A stretch of 64,000 nucleotides of DNA from Hetaerina americana (taxonomy: Eukaryota > Arthropoda > Insecta > Odonata > Calopterygidae), in the NCBI GenBank assembly GCA_022747635.1, contig JAKTNV010000009.1, positions 322,501-386,500 on the forward strand, read 5' to 3'. This document shows positions 47,216-59,078 of the stretch, piece after piece; within the stretch, counting starts at the first letter, position 1; every line of letters begins with the position of its first letter. Below the pieces are notes generated by a model. That model was not told where the DNA came from, searched no databases, and saw only the letters and a program-made list of their open reading frames with translations. The position numbers were made by a program, and so were the translations under genes.

Positions 47216-49000
47216 CACCCTTGTACTAAATTTCAGAAGCCTCAAAATAAAACAGCGGATTTCGAGCACATCATTCAAAGTTATTCCACTAATAAAGTAT
47301 TAGGCATAGAGGGTTGGCTCTGTAATGATCTAAATCTAGATAATACTCTGTAAGCCGCCGCAAGGGCGTGTGGTGGGGGGTCTTAGGCCACCACCTGTAA
47401 AAGGGAACAAAACCGCAAGCAAAATCAACACATACATGAAAAGCCATACCCACAGTGGGGCATGCATTCATTCAAAATCCTTTCAACTCACACCCATGCT
47501 ACTCGCACACATATACTATCAACTGACAAACAACTGCACCTTAGGATACAATAAAAGTTTATCCAATAATGGGCAAGCTAGAATTTGACAAGGAAGAATC
47601 GAAATAAATATATGTAAACCACCAAAACATTTTCCCGATTGATTTCACAGTTTACCGACACGATAGAGGTGAAAGACCTGGAGGAGGAGTTTTCGTGGCA
47701 ATGAAAAGTATTTTTGAAAGCAGACAATGTGTATTTGAAAATTATAACATATTAAGTGTTTGCTGCACCTTACTGCGGCCTAATCAATCGAAAATTAACT
47801 TACAGGTATACTTGTATATACTTGTGTATACTTACCTGTATGTTCTATCTATGGAACGATGTCACCACCGCATGTCTCCAAGAAATAATAAAAACTGCAC
47901 CCATGGCATAAACAAATCCCCGGGTCCCGAAAATATACCAGCTAGGGTGATAAACCCTTTAGCTGCTAACATCGCCCCTCACAGAGTGCAAAGTCCCTAA
48001 CAATTAGAAAACCGCGCAAATAACGCATATTTATAAAAGTGGTGGCTGGGAGGACCCCAGTAATTACAGACCCATTTCTCTCTCTTCTATATATTGCAAA
48101 ATTTTGGAGCACATAATTGTCAATTCCATTATGAGATACCTTGATAGCATTAACATATTAATTGACATTGATTCAATGCGGAACAACAGGAGCGGTGCGG
48201 GAAATTTAATTGCATTAATTTCGGAATGCACCCTGCATACATGTATTTGCTTACATTTAAAGTAGAAAGTATTTATGCATGAATGTATGGGCCGTAGTCA
48301 ACCAATGTTGGAATTGAACGACCAATGATGATGATGAGTATGTTAGTTGGCAGTTTGTGTGTTTGCATGTGAGTGGGTTGTAAGGTTTTTTGCATGAATG
48401 TGTACCATGATTTGTTCGTGGATTGTATAAATTTGTGGCATTTGAATGAATGCAAAAGTTGAGACTGTATTTTTATATTTCAAGAGAGCCTTTGACAAGG
48501 CCCTGCCACAGAAATTTTGACTCAAGTTAAGATGCAGATGCAAGAGACTGACTTGATCGGGAACTCCTTGTCTAATCGCTAACAAAAAGCGGCCATCGAA
48601 AGGTTGAGTTCATTGTAAACTGATGCATCCCCACGAGTGCCACAAGGAAGTGACGTGGGACCCATGCATTTTTTTGCTTGGCATTTTCGAGTTGAGTATC
48701 GATGATGTGATCAGCATTACATTATTTGAAGACGAGAACGGGATTAACGGATGTGGAAGGACACCGACAGATGACGGGGCGCTCTCCAGCCATTTAGACC
48801 AGATCCTGGGACGAGTGTTTGAGTTAAATACAAGAAAATTAAAAGAAGTGGGGTATTCGTATAAAATAAAAAACATGACGTAAATTACAAATTAAATGGA
48901 ATCGAGTGAAGTTAATCATAAAGGTTCTAAATATTTGGGTGTCCCGCATACAGCATACTCAAATGGAGCACATTTATGAGAAGAATATAGGCGAGTCGGC
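47216..49000 (+). pseudogene. old CR1-like copy, heavily decayed
   Basis: Plus-strand blocks in shifting frames are LNFRSLK and DFEHIIQSYSTNKVLGIEGW (endonuclease start, 47228-47330), YRHDRGERPGGGVFVAMKSI (47655-47715), and INKSPGPENIPARVINPLAA (about 47910-47970). Then come SNYRPISLSSIYCKILEHII (about 48058-48118), VFLYFKRAFDK (about 48470) and HKGSKYLGV (about 48920). It is more diverged than the other CR1 copies. CR1 3'UTR-like sequence is nested at 47348-47640 (inverted) and about 48330-48440 (plus orientation). Confidence 0.7.
47348..47640 (-). mobile_element. inverted CR1 3'UTR nested in CR1
   Basis: Starts TAAGCCGCCGCAAGGGCGTG, the reverse complement of the CR1 3' hairpin region at 20375-20405, and continues as reversed 3'UTR. 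The host endonuclease frame is interrupted between LDNTL (47345) and FTVYRHDR (47650). This is a short 5'-truncated CR1 insertion in the opposite orientation. Confidence 0.65.
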
Positions 49001-51125
49001 GTGAAATGGAGTATCGCATGAAAATGCAGTAAAAATATATAAACTTCAATGAATCAAGTTATTTAATGATCATTATTATTTATTGTGACTTATTAATCTA
49101 AATAATAATATTCAAAAGATCAAGGTATATGAAAAAATGTTATTTTCGGTTATATGTTGAATTATTATTAGAAATGACAAAGTAAGTGATTAACATACCG
49201 TTCATCGGCCCCTACGTGAGAAACGCTTTGAAATTCATTTAGTCTGGCCTACTGATGTTGAATGTGAATCCTTTCCGGAACAGTATTAATGAAAATATTC
49301 CGTTTCAAAACTCTTTTCAAGAATGGTATTCTACTTCCTAACGTAAACTTTGCATGCACTTTCAAATTCTTAAAACTACCGAGGAATATTATACTCGGCA
49401 CTGAACGCATTAAACTATAAGACTTATTCCTATATGTTGACACGTAATAAAAGCAAATCATTAGAAATTACGCATTCCTGTTTCTGCTCCAGCCGAACGA
49501 CTCCAGCGTTTCCCAGTCCAGCGGCTCCCCATTGCCCGTAACCCCTCCCGACGGAAGGGCCTCCGGAGGAGGGAAACCTCCTTCCCCCACGCCGACTGCC
49601 GCCGTCTTTTCTCGGCGAGGGCGGAATGAATTAATGAATGGAGGGAACCAAGGGCGGCGGTGCGATGAAGGGGAAGACGAAGCACGATGCACCAGGAGTT
49701 ATATCGGGGTTAGTCTTTCCACCGCCGCACTTTCGAAGGTGAAAGAGTATATTCATGCGCACAGCTCTCTCGGGCTTCCCTCCTCCCACCACCCCCCTGA
49801 CCCCCTGACCCTGGGGGCACGCGACTTGCTACTCACTCGGCCGCTTCGCTTTTGTCGGATGGCGGAAACTCACGCCACGGGAGGCGGTTCACGCTCCTCA
49901 CGCATGCCGGCGGAGAGTGGGGTCGAAGGGGCGGAGGGGGCGAAGGGGGGGGCAGATAAACAAGAGAGGAGTGGCCCGCACCCCAGATCGAATACTCGCA
50001 GATTAAAAGCATTGCTTGTTTCGAGGGGGATTGGTTCTGCAGTTGCATGCGACCCCGAACATTTCACGGAAGTTGTTTGCAAACATGTTGATCATTAACT
50101 ACGACAAGTCGTCCAATCACCGGGAAGATGACATATAGATGTTGGATAACTCATCCAGATTCTTTTTACCTCTTCTTTTAAACTCGCGTTCTAAGAAAAA
50201 ACAAAAGCCGTTTACTTTTCTTTGGTTAAACATCTCTTCAAAAATATTTTGCTGTGGAATTTCACCACTGGTTTCTGTCTCCTGGCGTTCTCATCGCCAT
50301 TAGAGGTCAGATTCGCCCCAGATCAACAACTGATTGCTTCCACATGCTCTCATCTCTTCGACTCCGTCTCCACGATTCTCCCCAGGCATTTGTGCTTCAT
50401 TTACGCTCCCAAGAGCATTTTTGTGGAAATCCACCAATCTTATATACACTATTACCCTCTAACCCGCGATCAAATGATGAAGTACGGTATACCAATACAT
50501 CATTCTACACGAAACCGAGGGGGATGCCAGGCGGTTGTGTCTCAACAATTGTCCAATATTCGAACATATAGTGCGAAGAGAGATGGGATATTTGATTCTA
50601 TACAAGGAGATTCTATACTTGCACACCTCAATACCGTAGACTGCCATGAGAATTGAAAATGGGCCATCGTTTTAAATTATCAACAGACCGGTTTTTTTAG
50701 TTTCTTCTGCAAATTTACGCATCATTCGCACCAATATGTCCGTCCATTCTTCAGAGGTGATATTAATGGAGTGACTAACACTTTGTGTTATTTCAAAATG
50801 GTCGGTAGGATGTTGAAGATAATGTTCCCTGAATTCCCTCAATGAAGTTATTAACCACTGTGACTTTATTCCCCATCTTCGCTGAACATTTGACAAAAGG
50901 AGTTAAGCTGCATTTATTGTCTATTATTCGTCAAAATCGTAGTCATAATTGGAATTGCATCAATCAACCGCTCTTTCACTCTTGTTTATTTTTATACTCA
51001 ATTCCTTATTATCGATTGAAATCCTACCGTTAAAAAAATTGTGGATCGATACCAACTAAACAAAGAATAATTATTGTGCCTTTCATAACGAAATTAAACC
51101 AAAAATACAACCTTGCAATAAGTCA
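49001..51125. other. no recognisable gene
   Basis: A GC-rich patch lies at 49480-50050. Two overlapping plus frames at 50222-50656 have no recognisable motif. The rest is AT-rich. Confidence 0.45.
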
Positions 51126-51720
51126 CCCTTGAATACTGCATATTCACTTCATTACGTCTATCGTACATACCCTTTCCTTGCCAACACACACCAACATTTT
51201 CCCCTTTAACATAGTCTTAACACCCCAGGCCCAATCAATTTGTTCTGCATTCCCTCTTGTTACCTCCTTTGGGTGTCTACCAACGATTCCCACTCCCCCA
51301 ATATGTCCATTTCGCCTTCTCCATTCTTCTCGACACCCACATATCAAGAGCCTCCAATCCACGGCTCCTATTAGCCTGCTTTAATGACCACGTTTCCGCG
51401 ACGTACATTGCTCCTTATCAAAGTTTCGACGAGTCTTTTCTTAACATCCTTCTCAACGTCCCTATCATCAACTCCCTCCTTCTTGCGATAGCCTCTTTGC
51501 CTAGGGCAATTGTTCTCCTTACGTCCTCACTGCTTCGATATTATTTTGGTCCAAAACACTCCCTAGATACGTAAAGAGTTCCACCTGCCCCCGTGTATGA
51601 ACTCCTATTTCAATTTTAACGTGACCTTCCTCTTTCTCGAAAACCGAATGAAGTTCAATTCATTTACATTTATTGTTATCCCCCATCTATCGCATTGAAT
51701 TTAAAATTCACTCAGCAATG
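51126..51720 (-). pseudogene. RTE-like LINE C-terminal fragment
   Basis: Minus strand. The thumb/tail region is present in pieces: reverse of 51560-51480 carries the GSV(F)D and KEA(I) area, and 51362-51144 encodes MDWRLLICGCREEWRRRNGH then KTMLKGKML, aligning with the EAFEMWVWRRMEKVKW and TVIEGRML tail of the 20.4-kb copy. Frameshifted and 5'-truncated. Confidence 0.6.
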
Positions 51721-52130
51721 ATTGATACCTCTTTGCTTATTGGAAAATTAAAGCTTCCCCGAAAGTCGGACTCCCCGCCGACTTTCATTCCTATCTCCGG
51801 TTCTTCCCAAGCCCCTTTGGCCCCTTCCAAAGCAGTATTGATAATGACCCTTTTTTCACCCCCCCTCTTAACACTGCCCACCCGGACTCTCCATTCTCCA
51901 CTGATCAGTCTTGAGTTTGAAAATATAAAATATGGAGAATGGAGAGTCATTGCGATATATACACGATTAAAAATCAATTATTAATCAATCAATTATTGAA
52001 AACACAAGCCGTGCGGTTTTCCAGAGGGAGGAAACCCAAATGAAATATATAGATCGGCGTTCAGAAAGTAGGGCAGCATGCATATTTTACCAGTTGTTAC
52101 CATCAGCTCCCACAAACTTCAATATCTATA

Positions 52131-52640
52131 CACAGGGTGCGTTCCAAATGTCATGCAATCGAATTTTCCGCCTCGCTTCCGTTGGTTGGAGTGCGATGAA
52201 ATTACTTGAAATAGGTGGATGGGACGCTAATCTATGCCGTAAAACCGGTCTCCAAGCTCTTGAAATTGCAGGACGGTAGTTATTGCAAACCTCTGCGAGC
52301 CGAATATGTCACGAAAGAAATGGAATCGACGGTCGAGCGACGTAACGCGATTACTAAGTTTTACGCCAAACCGAAATAATCTCTTGAGAAGGCAAAAAAT
52401 GATTCTAAAGGCTTACGGGGACTCTGTTCTGCCCTGTTCACAAGCCGCGACTGGAAGGCCTTGCGAGAGGTCCCCGAAGGCGCCTTCCGGGGCGCGTACC
52501 GGTCGCGGCAGAGTTGCTGGGAAATAATATGTAGAGGCTGAAAGAACAGCACTTTGAAGAATTTTAAATGTTTGTGCAAATCTAATTAATAAATTACTTT
52601 AAAAAAATAAAAGCATTCATTACTTTTGGAACGCATCCTG
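52131..52640 (+). mobile_element. short mariner-type deletion derivative
   Basis: Ends are CACAGGGTGCGTTCCAAA (52131) and the inverted TTTGGAACGCATCCTG (ending 52640), each bordered by TA. The 510-bp interior retains a C-terminal transposase-like stretch DWKALREVPEGAFRGAYRSR (about 52440-52510) and a TAATAAATTACTTT tail. It has lost the catalytic core and would depend on a transposase from elsewhere. Confidence 0.7.
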
Positions 52641-52860
52641 TAGATGATTAGAGTAGAGAGGTCGTCTCGGCCATGCATTATCCGTGGCGTCTTTTCGGCC
52701 ATCTTTAACACGCTTAATCCTCTTGAAAACGGACATTTTCTTCAGAGAATCATCACCGTAAACAACTCTCGGCTTTTCAGTAATTTTTTGATAACTTTTA
52801 GTGCTCTTTACCCACAAACTTGATGTTGATTCGTTGCTCCGTGATTTCGTCAGTTTCCAT
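52641..52860 (-). mobile_element. mariner N-terminal fragment
   Basis: Minus strand from ATG 52860: METDEITEQRINIKFVGKEH, then in another frame VVYGDDSLKKMSVFKRIKRV and KDGRKDATDNAWPRRP, a decayed mariner helix-turn-helix region. It abuts the TIR of the element at 52131-52640; whether the two are one broken element is unclear. Confidence 0.55.
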
Positions 52861-53043
52861 TTTCGACAAACAGTAAAAACAAGGAAAACAGAAGCTATTA
52901 CAACTGGCTTCGTCCGCACAGGTCAACGATCCGTTAAGCACAGACGGCTCCTCATTGGGTCTCAGGCAACTGGCGCCGCCAATGGGCGGGGCTATAATCT
53001 TCATCATGGCCGCCAGATTGCAACAATTTGCGCATTTCTGCAT

Positions 53044-53735
53044 GGACCACGTAAGACGAAGAATTGCGTCAGGTAAGGAATCTTTCACAAGAAGGATGGG
53101 ATTGAAGGAACCGACTCCGAGTGAGGATGTTGACAAAAGGACAATTAGACACATTGTCGGCCGAAGTGACTCCAAGGTCAAGGAACATTGTTACCACGCT
53201 CTTGTAAGACCTCATTTAGAAATGCATGTGGCGTATGGGATCCGAGTGAAAAAGGCCTCAGTCGGGAAATTGAGAAGGTTCAATGCCGGGCAGCCCTTTT
53301 CGTTAAAAACTTTTAGGATAAAACGAAAAGCGTCGACAAGCGGAAAAGGGGAGCCCTCCCGCTGACTGCAGCGTTGGGTCACATTCCCTCCCGGTGCCCT
53401 TGGGGGAGGGGACCGTTGTATAACGCAAGTCCATGTAGTGGTGGAATCTCGTGTCCTCACTTGTCAAAGTCTAGCTTAGACATAATTGGTTATTTTTTTA
53501 TTGCATCCTTATGTGCAATAGTTTGTCAGTTGAAAGTATATTTATTTGCATGCGCGTAGTTTGAAAGGTTTTTTTCATGTATGTATCCGCCTCTGTGGGT
53601 ATAGATTTGTATGGATATGTTAATTTTGCATGTTGTTTTGTTCCCTTCTACAGGTGGTGATCTAACACCCCCCGCCACACGGTTTACCGGGTATTATGTA
53701 GATTTAGATGTAAGGTTCACCATAGGGGTCGAATG
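53044..53735 (+). pseudogene. LINE scrap followed by CR1 C-terminus and 3'UTR
   Basis: 53044-53105 encodes RRRIASGKESFTRRMGLKEP, matching the RTE-like LINE thumb. From about 53130 it becomes CR1: SKVKEHCYHALVRPHLEMHV (53170-53228) and a decayed tail. The CR1 3'UTR, with CACCCCCCGCCACACGG, ends TAGATTTAGATGTA near 53712. The join suggests CR1 insertion into, or recombination with, the LINE. Confidence 0.7.
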
Positions 53736-56700
53736 AAAGGACCAACGATAATGACAAAAGCCCTAATATCTCACTGAATTTAACTGTACTAACAGACAAA
53801 ATGGAAATATTTATCAGTGGCTGAAAAACGTTGCACCATTCACTTGCTTTTCCTTATACTAATAAAATGCTCAGAAACTATACCATTTCGTCTAACATCA
53901 AAATAATATTGGGAAAAATATATTTTTCAACTTTATAACTTTGAAATAAATTAATAATGTTTTCAAATGATGCAAAACAATAGAATTATTATAAAATAAT
54001 TAAATTTATATCAATATAAAGACGTCGCATATAGATACCTCCAAAAATATCTGCAGGTAATAATATATTTTTCCTAAGACGATATATTTTACTAAAGATA
54101 CCCCCGCATTTCTCGCTAGCACCGCTCACGTAATTTAGCACTAAGAAGGTTACATTAAAAATAATATGATGACCATTTTTAATTCATACAAAATATTAAT
54201 TAATTAGTTGTCTCTAAAGTATCTCGGCATTTCTTCTCCAAATTTCTAACTATAGGGTTATTAATTCTACCTCTTACTGTATCATAATTTCATGAGTGCT
54301 TTTGTAATAGAAATTTCATCACATACTCGTATTTGGCGGGAAAGCATCAACTGCAATACATCGACCCATCAATTACGAAACAACTTTGCTAATAATATAC
54401 ACATTGTAGAACTGTGCGGGCATATTGCCGTCTTACCTTCATTCATACACGTGCGAACATTTTAAAAATGCAATCCGAAGTGGCTAATTATGAAACAAAA
54501 TTTAATATTAAATAAAGAGTATTTTCTCAATTTGTCAATCAGTTCCAAAGAGTCCAAAGGGAAATCCTTGACTTTATCGGGATGAAAATATTTTTTCGCT
54601 TGTTCTTGATATGTAAAAACCAATTTTAAGCTAAAATTTAACAGCATAGTTCAAATTAACTAATTAAAATGATTCGTAACAAATATCGAACAGCCATAAC
54701 TTAACATTTTCACATAAATACACAGCGCTACGAACATTTTCAAATATTAGTCCAAGAATGCATTAAAAGGGGACCAAATTTATTCTCCTTCGGTATTTTG
54801 AGGGAAGAAGTATCCAAAATACCAGGAATGCAACTCACAATGTGCCATAAGGAGAGATGGCCGAGGTATACATCGATTCAGGTGATCTTATGATGTTTGC
54901 GCAGTGAAGCCTCGTTTCCTATGAAGCTGATGAATCATTTAATGTCAACACGTTTCGCGAAAGCAAATACGGATCCATGGCGAGTTTGAAATTCGACGCG
55001 AAATGAAAGAGTGCAGACGTCGATGCCGAGAATGATCGGCGGAGAGGGAACTACGGAGGGACGTATTCTTTTTAAAAACGGGAATTAGGAAAAGAAAGAA
55101 GAGACTACATGGATCATTTGGAGCAATTTCCTTTGACCTCCACTGACACTCAAGTCAAATACTTTCTAGGTTGGCCTTACTGTTTGCTATGGCGTAACAG
55201 CGGTAAAACGAGATCAAATTGATGATACCTAATGTTGACTTCGATATCTCATTTACAGTTTAAAATGCAAGCATGTCAATGAAAATCAATTTGGCTGCCG
55301 ACGTTTAAATCAGATTCCATATAGTTTATATACTTCATAGAATTTTGTCACCTTATTTTTCTCAGAGGCAATTTGAAGTATCCATTCAGTAAAAAGCATA
55401 AAATACAGACCAAGCAAACTTCATTCATGCCGCGAAAGCAATTGGTGTTAAGCAGGTGGTTTCTTGGAAATTTGAAATAAAAGAGTAGTAAGAAACCAAT
55501 CATATCTGGATGTCTAAACGATAGGGAAACACATTACAGAAAATATAGCACTCCTGCAAAATATAGCACTCCAGCAATGACCATTTTGTTTTGTGATGCC
55601 GGGACATCAGGATATACGTGCTTTGTTCCTGAAAAGGAGGAATATGGGTTATGTTGTCCTCTGTTCCTATCTCACTCCATGCTTAGACCTGATGCCTTAC
55701 CTCTCCCCTTAACTATAAATTATCATTCCAGTCTCGAGATAGAATAATAGTAGAGATGGGAACATCAACAATTACGGCCTTTAATTATTTCCAGCTCCCA
55801 CCTGGATGTTCCTGTATTTTTGAATCCTTTTGTCGTTTTGGTTTATTTTACGTCGTTAACCATTATTTTGCTTCATTTTACGTAAAAGGTGGCATATTTA
55901 TCGCTCAATTATGGAAGCATGCACTCTTATAAAAACCTTTATCATTAAGTTATCACGTACATATCATTTCTTTGTTATGGTTAAGATTATTTTCAAACAT
56001 TCAGCATGTTTCATTAATTTTGGATGTCCACCCTGGCATTTTTTTTGAATAATCAATTGAGTTGTAATGCACGTCTACATTATTCATAAGGAAATATGCC
56101 AATAATTGGCATACTATAAATATCCATTGATCTGGGATTAGATTCTTTGAATATTTCATCTGAACCTAGACGATCATTCTCTGAAAATTAATTTATTTTA
56201 ATTTCCTGGCTTCTATTAATTTGTTAATTTTCAGTATAAATCATCATACTCTCTGTTAACTGTACATGTGTGAAATTATGATGATTATCACAATTATTTT
56301 GCTTCATGTCAGAGCAATCACACCACATGTTTCATATTCTTGCTCTAATATGACTTAAATGGCACTTATAACATGAAAGCTGGCCCCTTAATCACTTTCC
56401 AATTCCAGTCAGGAAGTAGTCGCATAGTAGTACTAAAAGAATTTACAACTAGAATTCTTTAATTGTTATAAATAATTGCCGCAGCATGCATATAAAAATA
56501 TCCTCCTTCAATGGTGTCATTTTGAAGTTAAGAATAATAATTAAATAACGCATTTGTAAAAACAACCTTAACACACATTGCGTAAAACAAATTATCATTA
56601 CACTTTGAGCAGAGGCATAAACTTACGGATCAGACTTCCTTTCAGCTTCATTTGAGTCATTTGGAAATATATTTCGAGCGGAGAATCATGCATTCATTGG

Positions 56701-57749
56701 GAATTATTTCCACGATTACACCGATACGTAAGTGTAGGATGGCTCGGCAAGGTTTTATCAAATCCCAAATTAGATTTAATCCTGCATTAGACTTTTACAA
56801 CGCTAAGTTGTAAAAGACAGTTGCAGTTGATATGTTTAAAAATTAAGGATATCACCATATTTAAATGTATGGACAATCATTAAAGTGACAAACCAGTATC
56901 TTGTCCCCACCAGACATGAAGAAACACCAAAACTGACATCGAAGAACAAGCAAGTTACTCAAAATTTAAAATATTGCGTATACTTGATTATTCACGGCAT
57001 TGCAGACAAAATTAAGCGAAGTACTTCACTGGATATACAAGGCAGGCTGAAAAATAATAGACAGAGCTCAAACCTTAAAAGTCGACTAAAGTTGTACTCA
57101 AGTAATAATTCACAAAATGTAAGAAGCTCTGAGTGTTTAGATTCGCGAAACAAGTGGAAGCCAAAAGCACGCGGCACGGCATGCATCACGCATTTATTTC
57201 CCAAAGAAACTGATTGTTTCCCGTCACCGTTATCATTAACGTATCTCTAGTTTTATTCATTTTCAGTTCACGAAGTAATACTGAGTTAGCGTAATCAAAA
57301 CTCCTTCGCCATTGCGCTTTACTTTCACTCCCGAGTTCAAGTATGAACAGTGCGAAGCAGATATTAAATACAATTACATGTTGTTTCCACTCGATGTTGC
57401 AGAACATTGTTAAACATTTAATGAAGCGAGAGATTAAATGTCACGGAAATAAATGAGAACGCTTCTAAAATCAAAAGCGTTTCAAACCACGCACAGCAGC
57501 GCCCCTGATGGCAATGGGAAGGAAGGAAGGACAAACTATTCGGGAAGATCGGGCGGCAGGACGTCTCCCGTTCGTTCAAAATATCTCTTCATCGAGGAAA
57601 GGGCGACGTTTTAGGATTCAACGCTAACAATTCAATAATTTTCTGAACGTTCATTTGGGAACCCTTTTACTCAGAAAGAAGCAATAAGATGACGTGAGGA
57701 TGCAGACCAACCCGCGCGAATTTTTTCATTTTCAACGTATACACCCATA
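53736..57749. other. no recognisable gene
   Basis: Long AT-rich stretch with few reading frames and no repeat that I recognise. It is the least repeat-like part of the window. Confidence 0.5.
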
Positions 57750-57751
57750 TA

Positions 57752-59076
57752 CTACCTTGATCAAAAAGTTCCCGGAATAACCACCGTGTGGCGCTCCCAT
57801 CGTTCCGATTTGAGTTCTGTTTTTTTTTGTTGAATTGGTACATCTGTTGTTGATATTCCCTTTAAATCTTAGTGTCATAACTTGACATTTGCAAAAGTTA
57901 CGTAGCCAAGAGTACATCTATCTCTGTGTGTGTTGGCGATTTTTTACAATTTCAGAAATGGATTTAAATTTGCAACAACGAACTTGTATTAAATTTTGCG
58001 TAAAAAACGGATTTAGTGGCGCACGGACGTTGGAAATGTTGGAAAAGTGTTTCGGCAACGATTCTCTAAAAAAAACGGTCGTTTACCAGTGGCACGAGCG
58101 GTTCAGAAGTGGTCGTGAGTCAATCGAAGATGATGAACGCAGTGGCAGACCATCGACATCGAAAGTCGGTGAAAAAATTGATAAAGTAAAAGAAATGTTG
58201 GTCAATAACCGCAAATTAACCATCAGAGAAATAGCGGAGGACTTGAACATTGCCTATGGATCCGCCCAAGACATTGTGGTTAATGATTTGGGTTTCCGTC
58301 GTGTAGCAGCAAAGTTGGTGCCAAAAGACCTCAATTTCATGCAAAAAAGAGACCGTGTTGACGTCGCAAAAGACATGATTTGCGAGGCTGAATCCGATTC
58401 CACATTCATCAAAAGGGTCATTACTGGAGACGAGACGTGGGTTTATGAGTACGACACGCAATCCAGACATCAGGCAAGTGAATGGCGTTCACCAAATGAG
58501 CCGAGACCAAAAAAACCACGTCGTTTTCAGTCAAAAAAGAAGGCAATGCTGACGGTTTTCATGGATTACAACGGTGTAGTGCATCATGAATTTTTGCCAG
58601 ACAGTAAACAAAGAGTATTATTTGGGCGTTATGAGACGTTTGCGTGAAGCAATTCGCCGAAAGAGACCAGAAATGTGGGCAGAAAACTCGTGGATTTTGC
58701 ACCATGATAACGCACCGTCGCACAGTGCTATCATTATTCGTAATTTTTTGACGAAAAATGCAACAAATACCATCCAACAGCCACCGAATTCACCTGATTT
58801 GGCTCCCTGTGACTTCTTTCTGTTCAATCGAGTAAAAAAACCATTACGGGGAACGCGTTTTAGCAGCCGAGAGGAAGTAATGGAAAAATCGCAGGAAGCA
58901 CTGATGGACATACCGAAAACCGAATATAAAAAATGTTTCGAGGATTGGATCAAGCGCTGGCATAAGTGTGTTGCAGTCGATGGGGATTACTTTGAAGGGG
59001 ACAATATAGATTTAGATGAATAAACTTGTATTTTTAATTTTCTGAATAAATTCCGGGAAATTTTTGATCAAGGTAG
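57752..59076 (+). mobile_element. mariner copy 3, 1325 bp, complete ends
   Basis: Begins CTACCTTGATCAAAAAGTTC after TA (57750-57751) and ends GAAATTTTTGATCAAGGTAG before TA (59077-59078). The length equals copy 1. The 5'UTR is about 206 bp. The sequence is nearly identical to copies 1 and 2, implying recent spread. Confidence 0.95.
57958..59023 (+). pseudogene. mariner transposase copy 3 (DD34D), frameshifted
   Basis: ATG 57958 (MDLNLQQRTC). Same domain order as copy 1: DNA-binding helices, GRPSTSK (residues 63-69), LVPKDL (about 120-125), and catalytic Asp 158 in TGDETW. The frame closes about 10 residues after the frameshift at about 58590-58605. The alternative frame carries HHDNAPSH, NSPDLAPCDFFLF and the C-terminus to the TAA at 59021-59023. 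Compared with mariner relatives, the bases between HHEFL and TVNKEYYL look too few, so a small deletion is the likely cause. Confidence 0.9.
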
Positions 59077-59078
59077 TA

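Noticed and set aside
50222..50656. 144-codon frame, overlapping a 105-codon frame
   Set aside because: No motif, signal or family resemblance; two overlapping frames of similar length suggest chance.
51720..51965. Local repeat-like stretch with GAAAGTCGG near 51763
   Set aside because: Short imperfect inverted repeat only; not enough to define an element.
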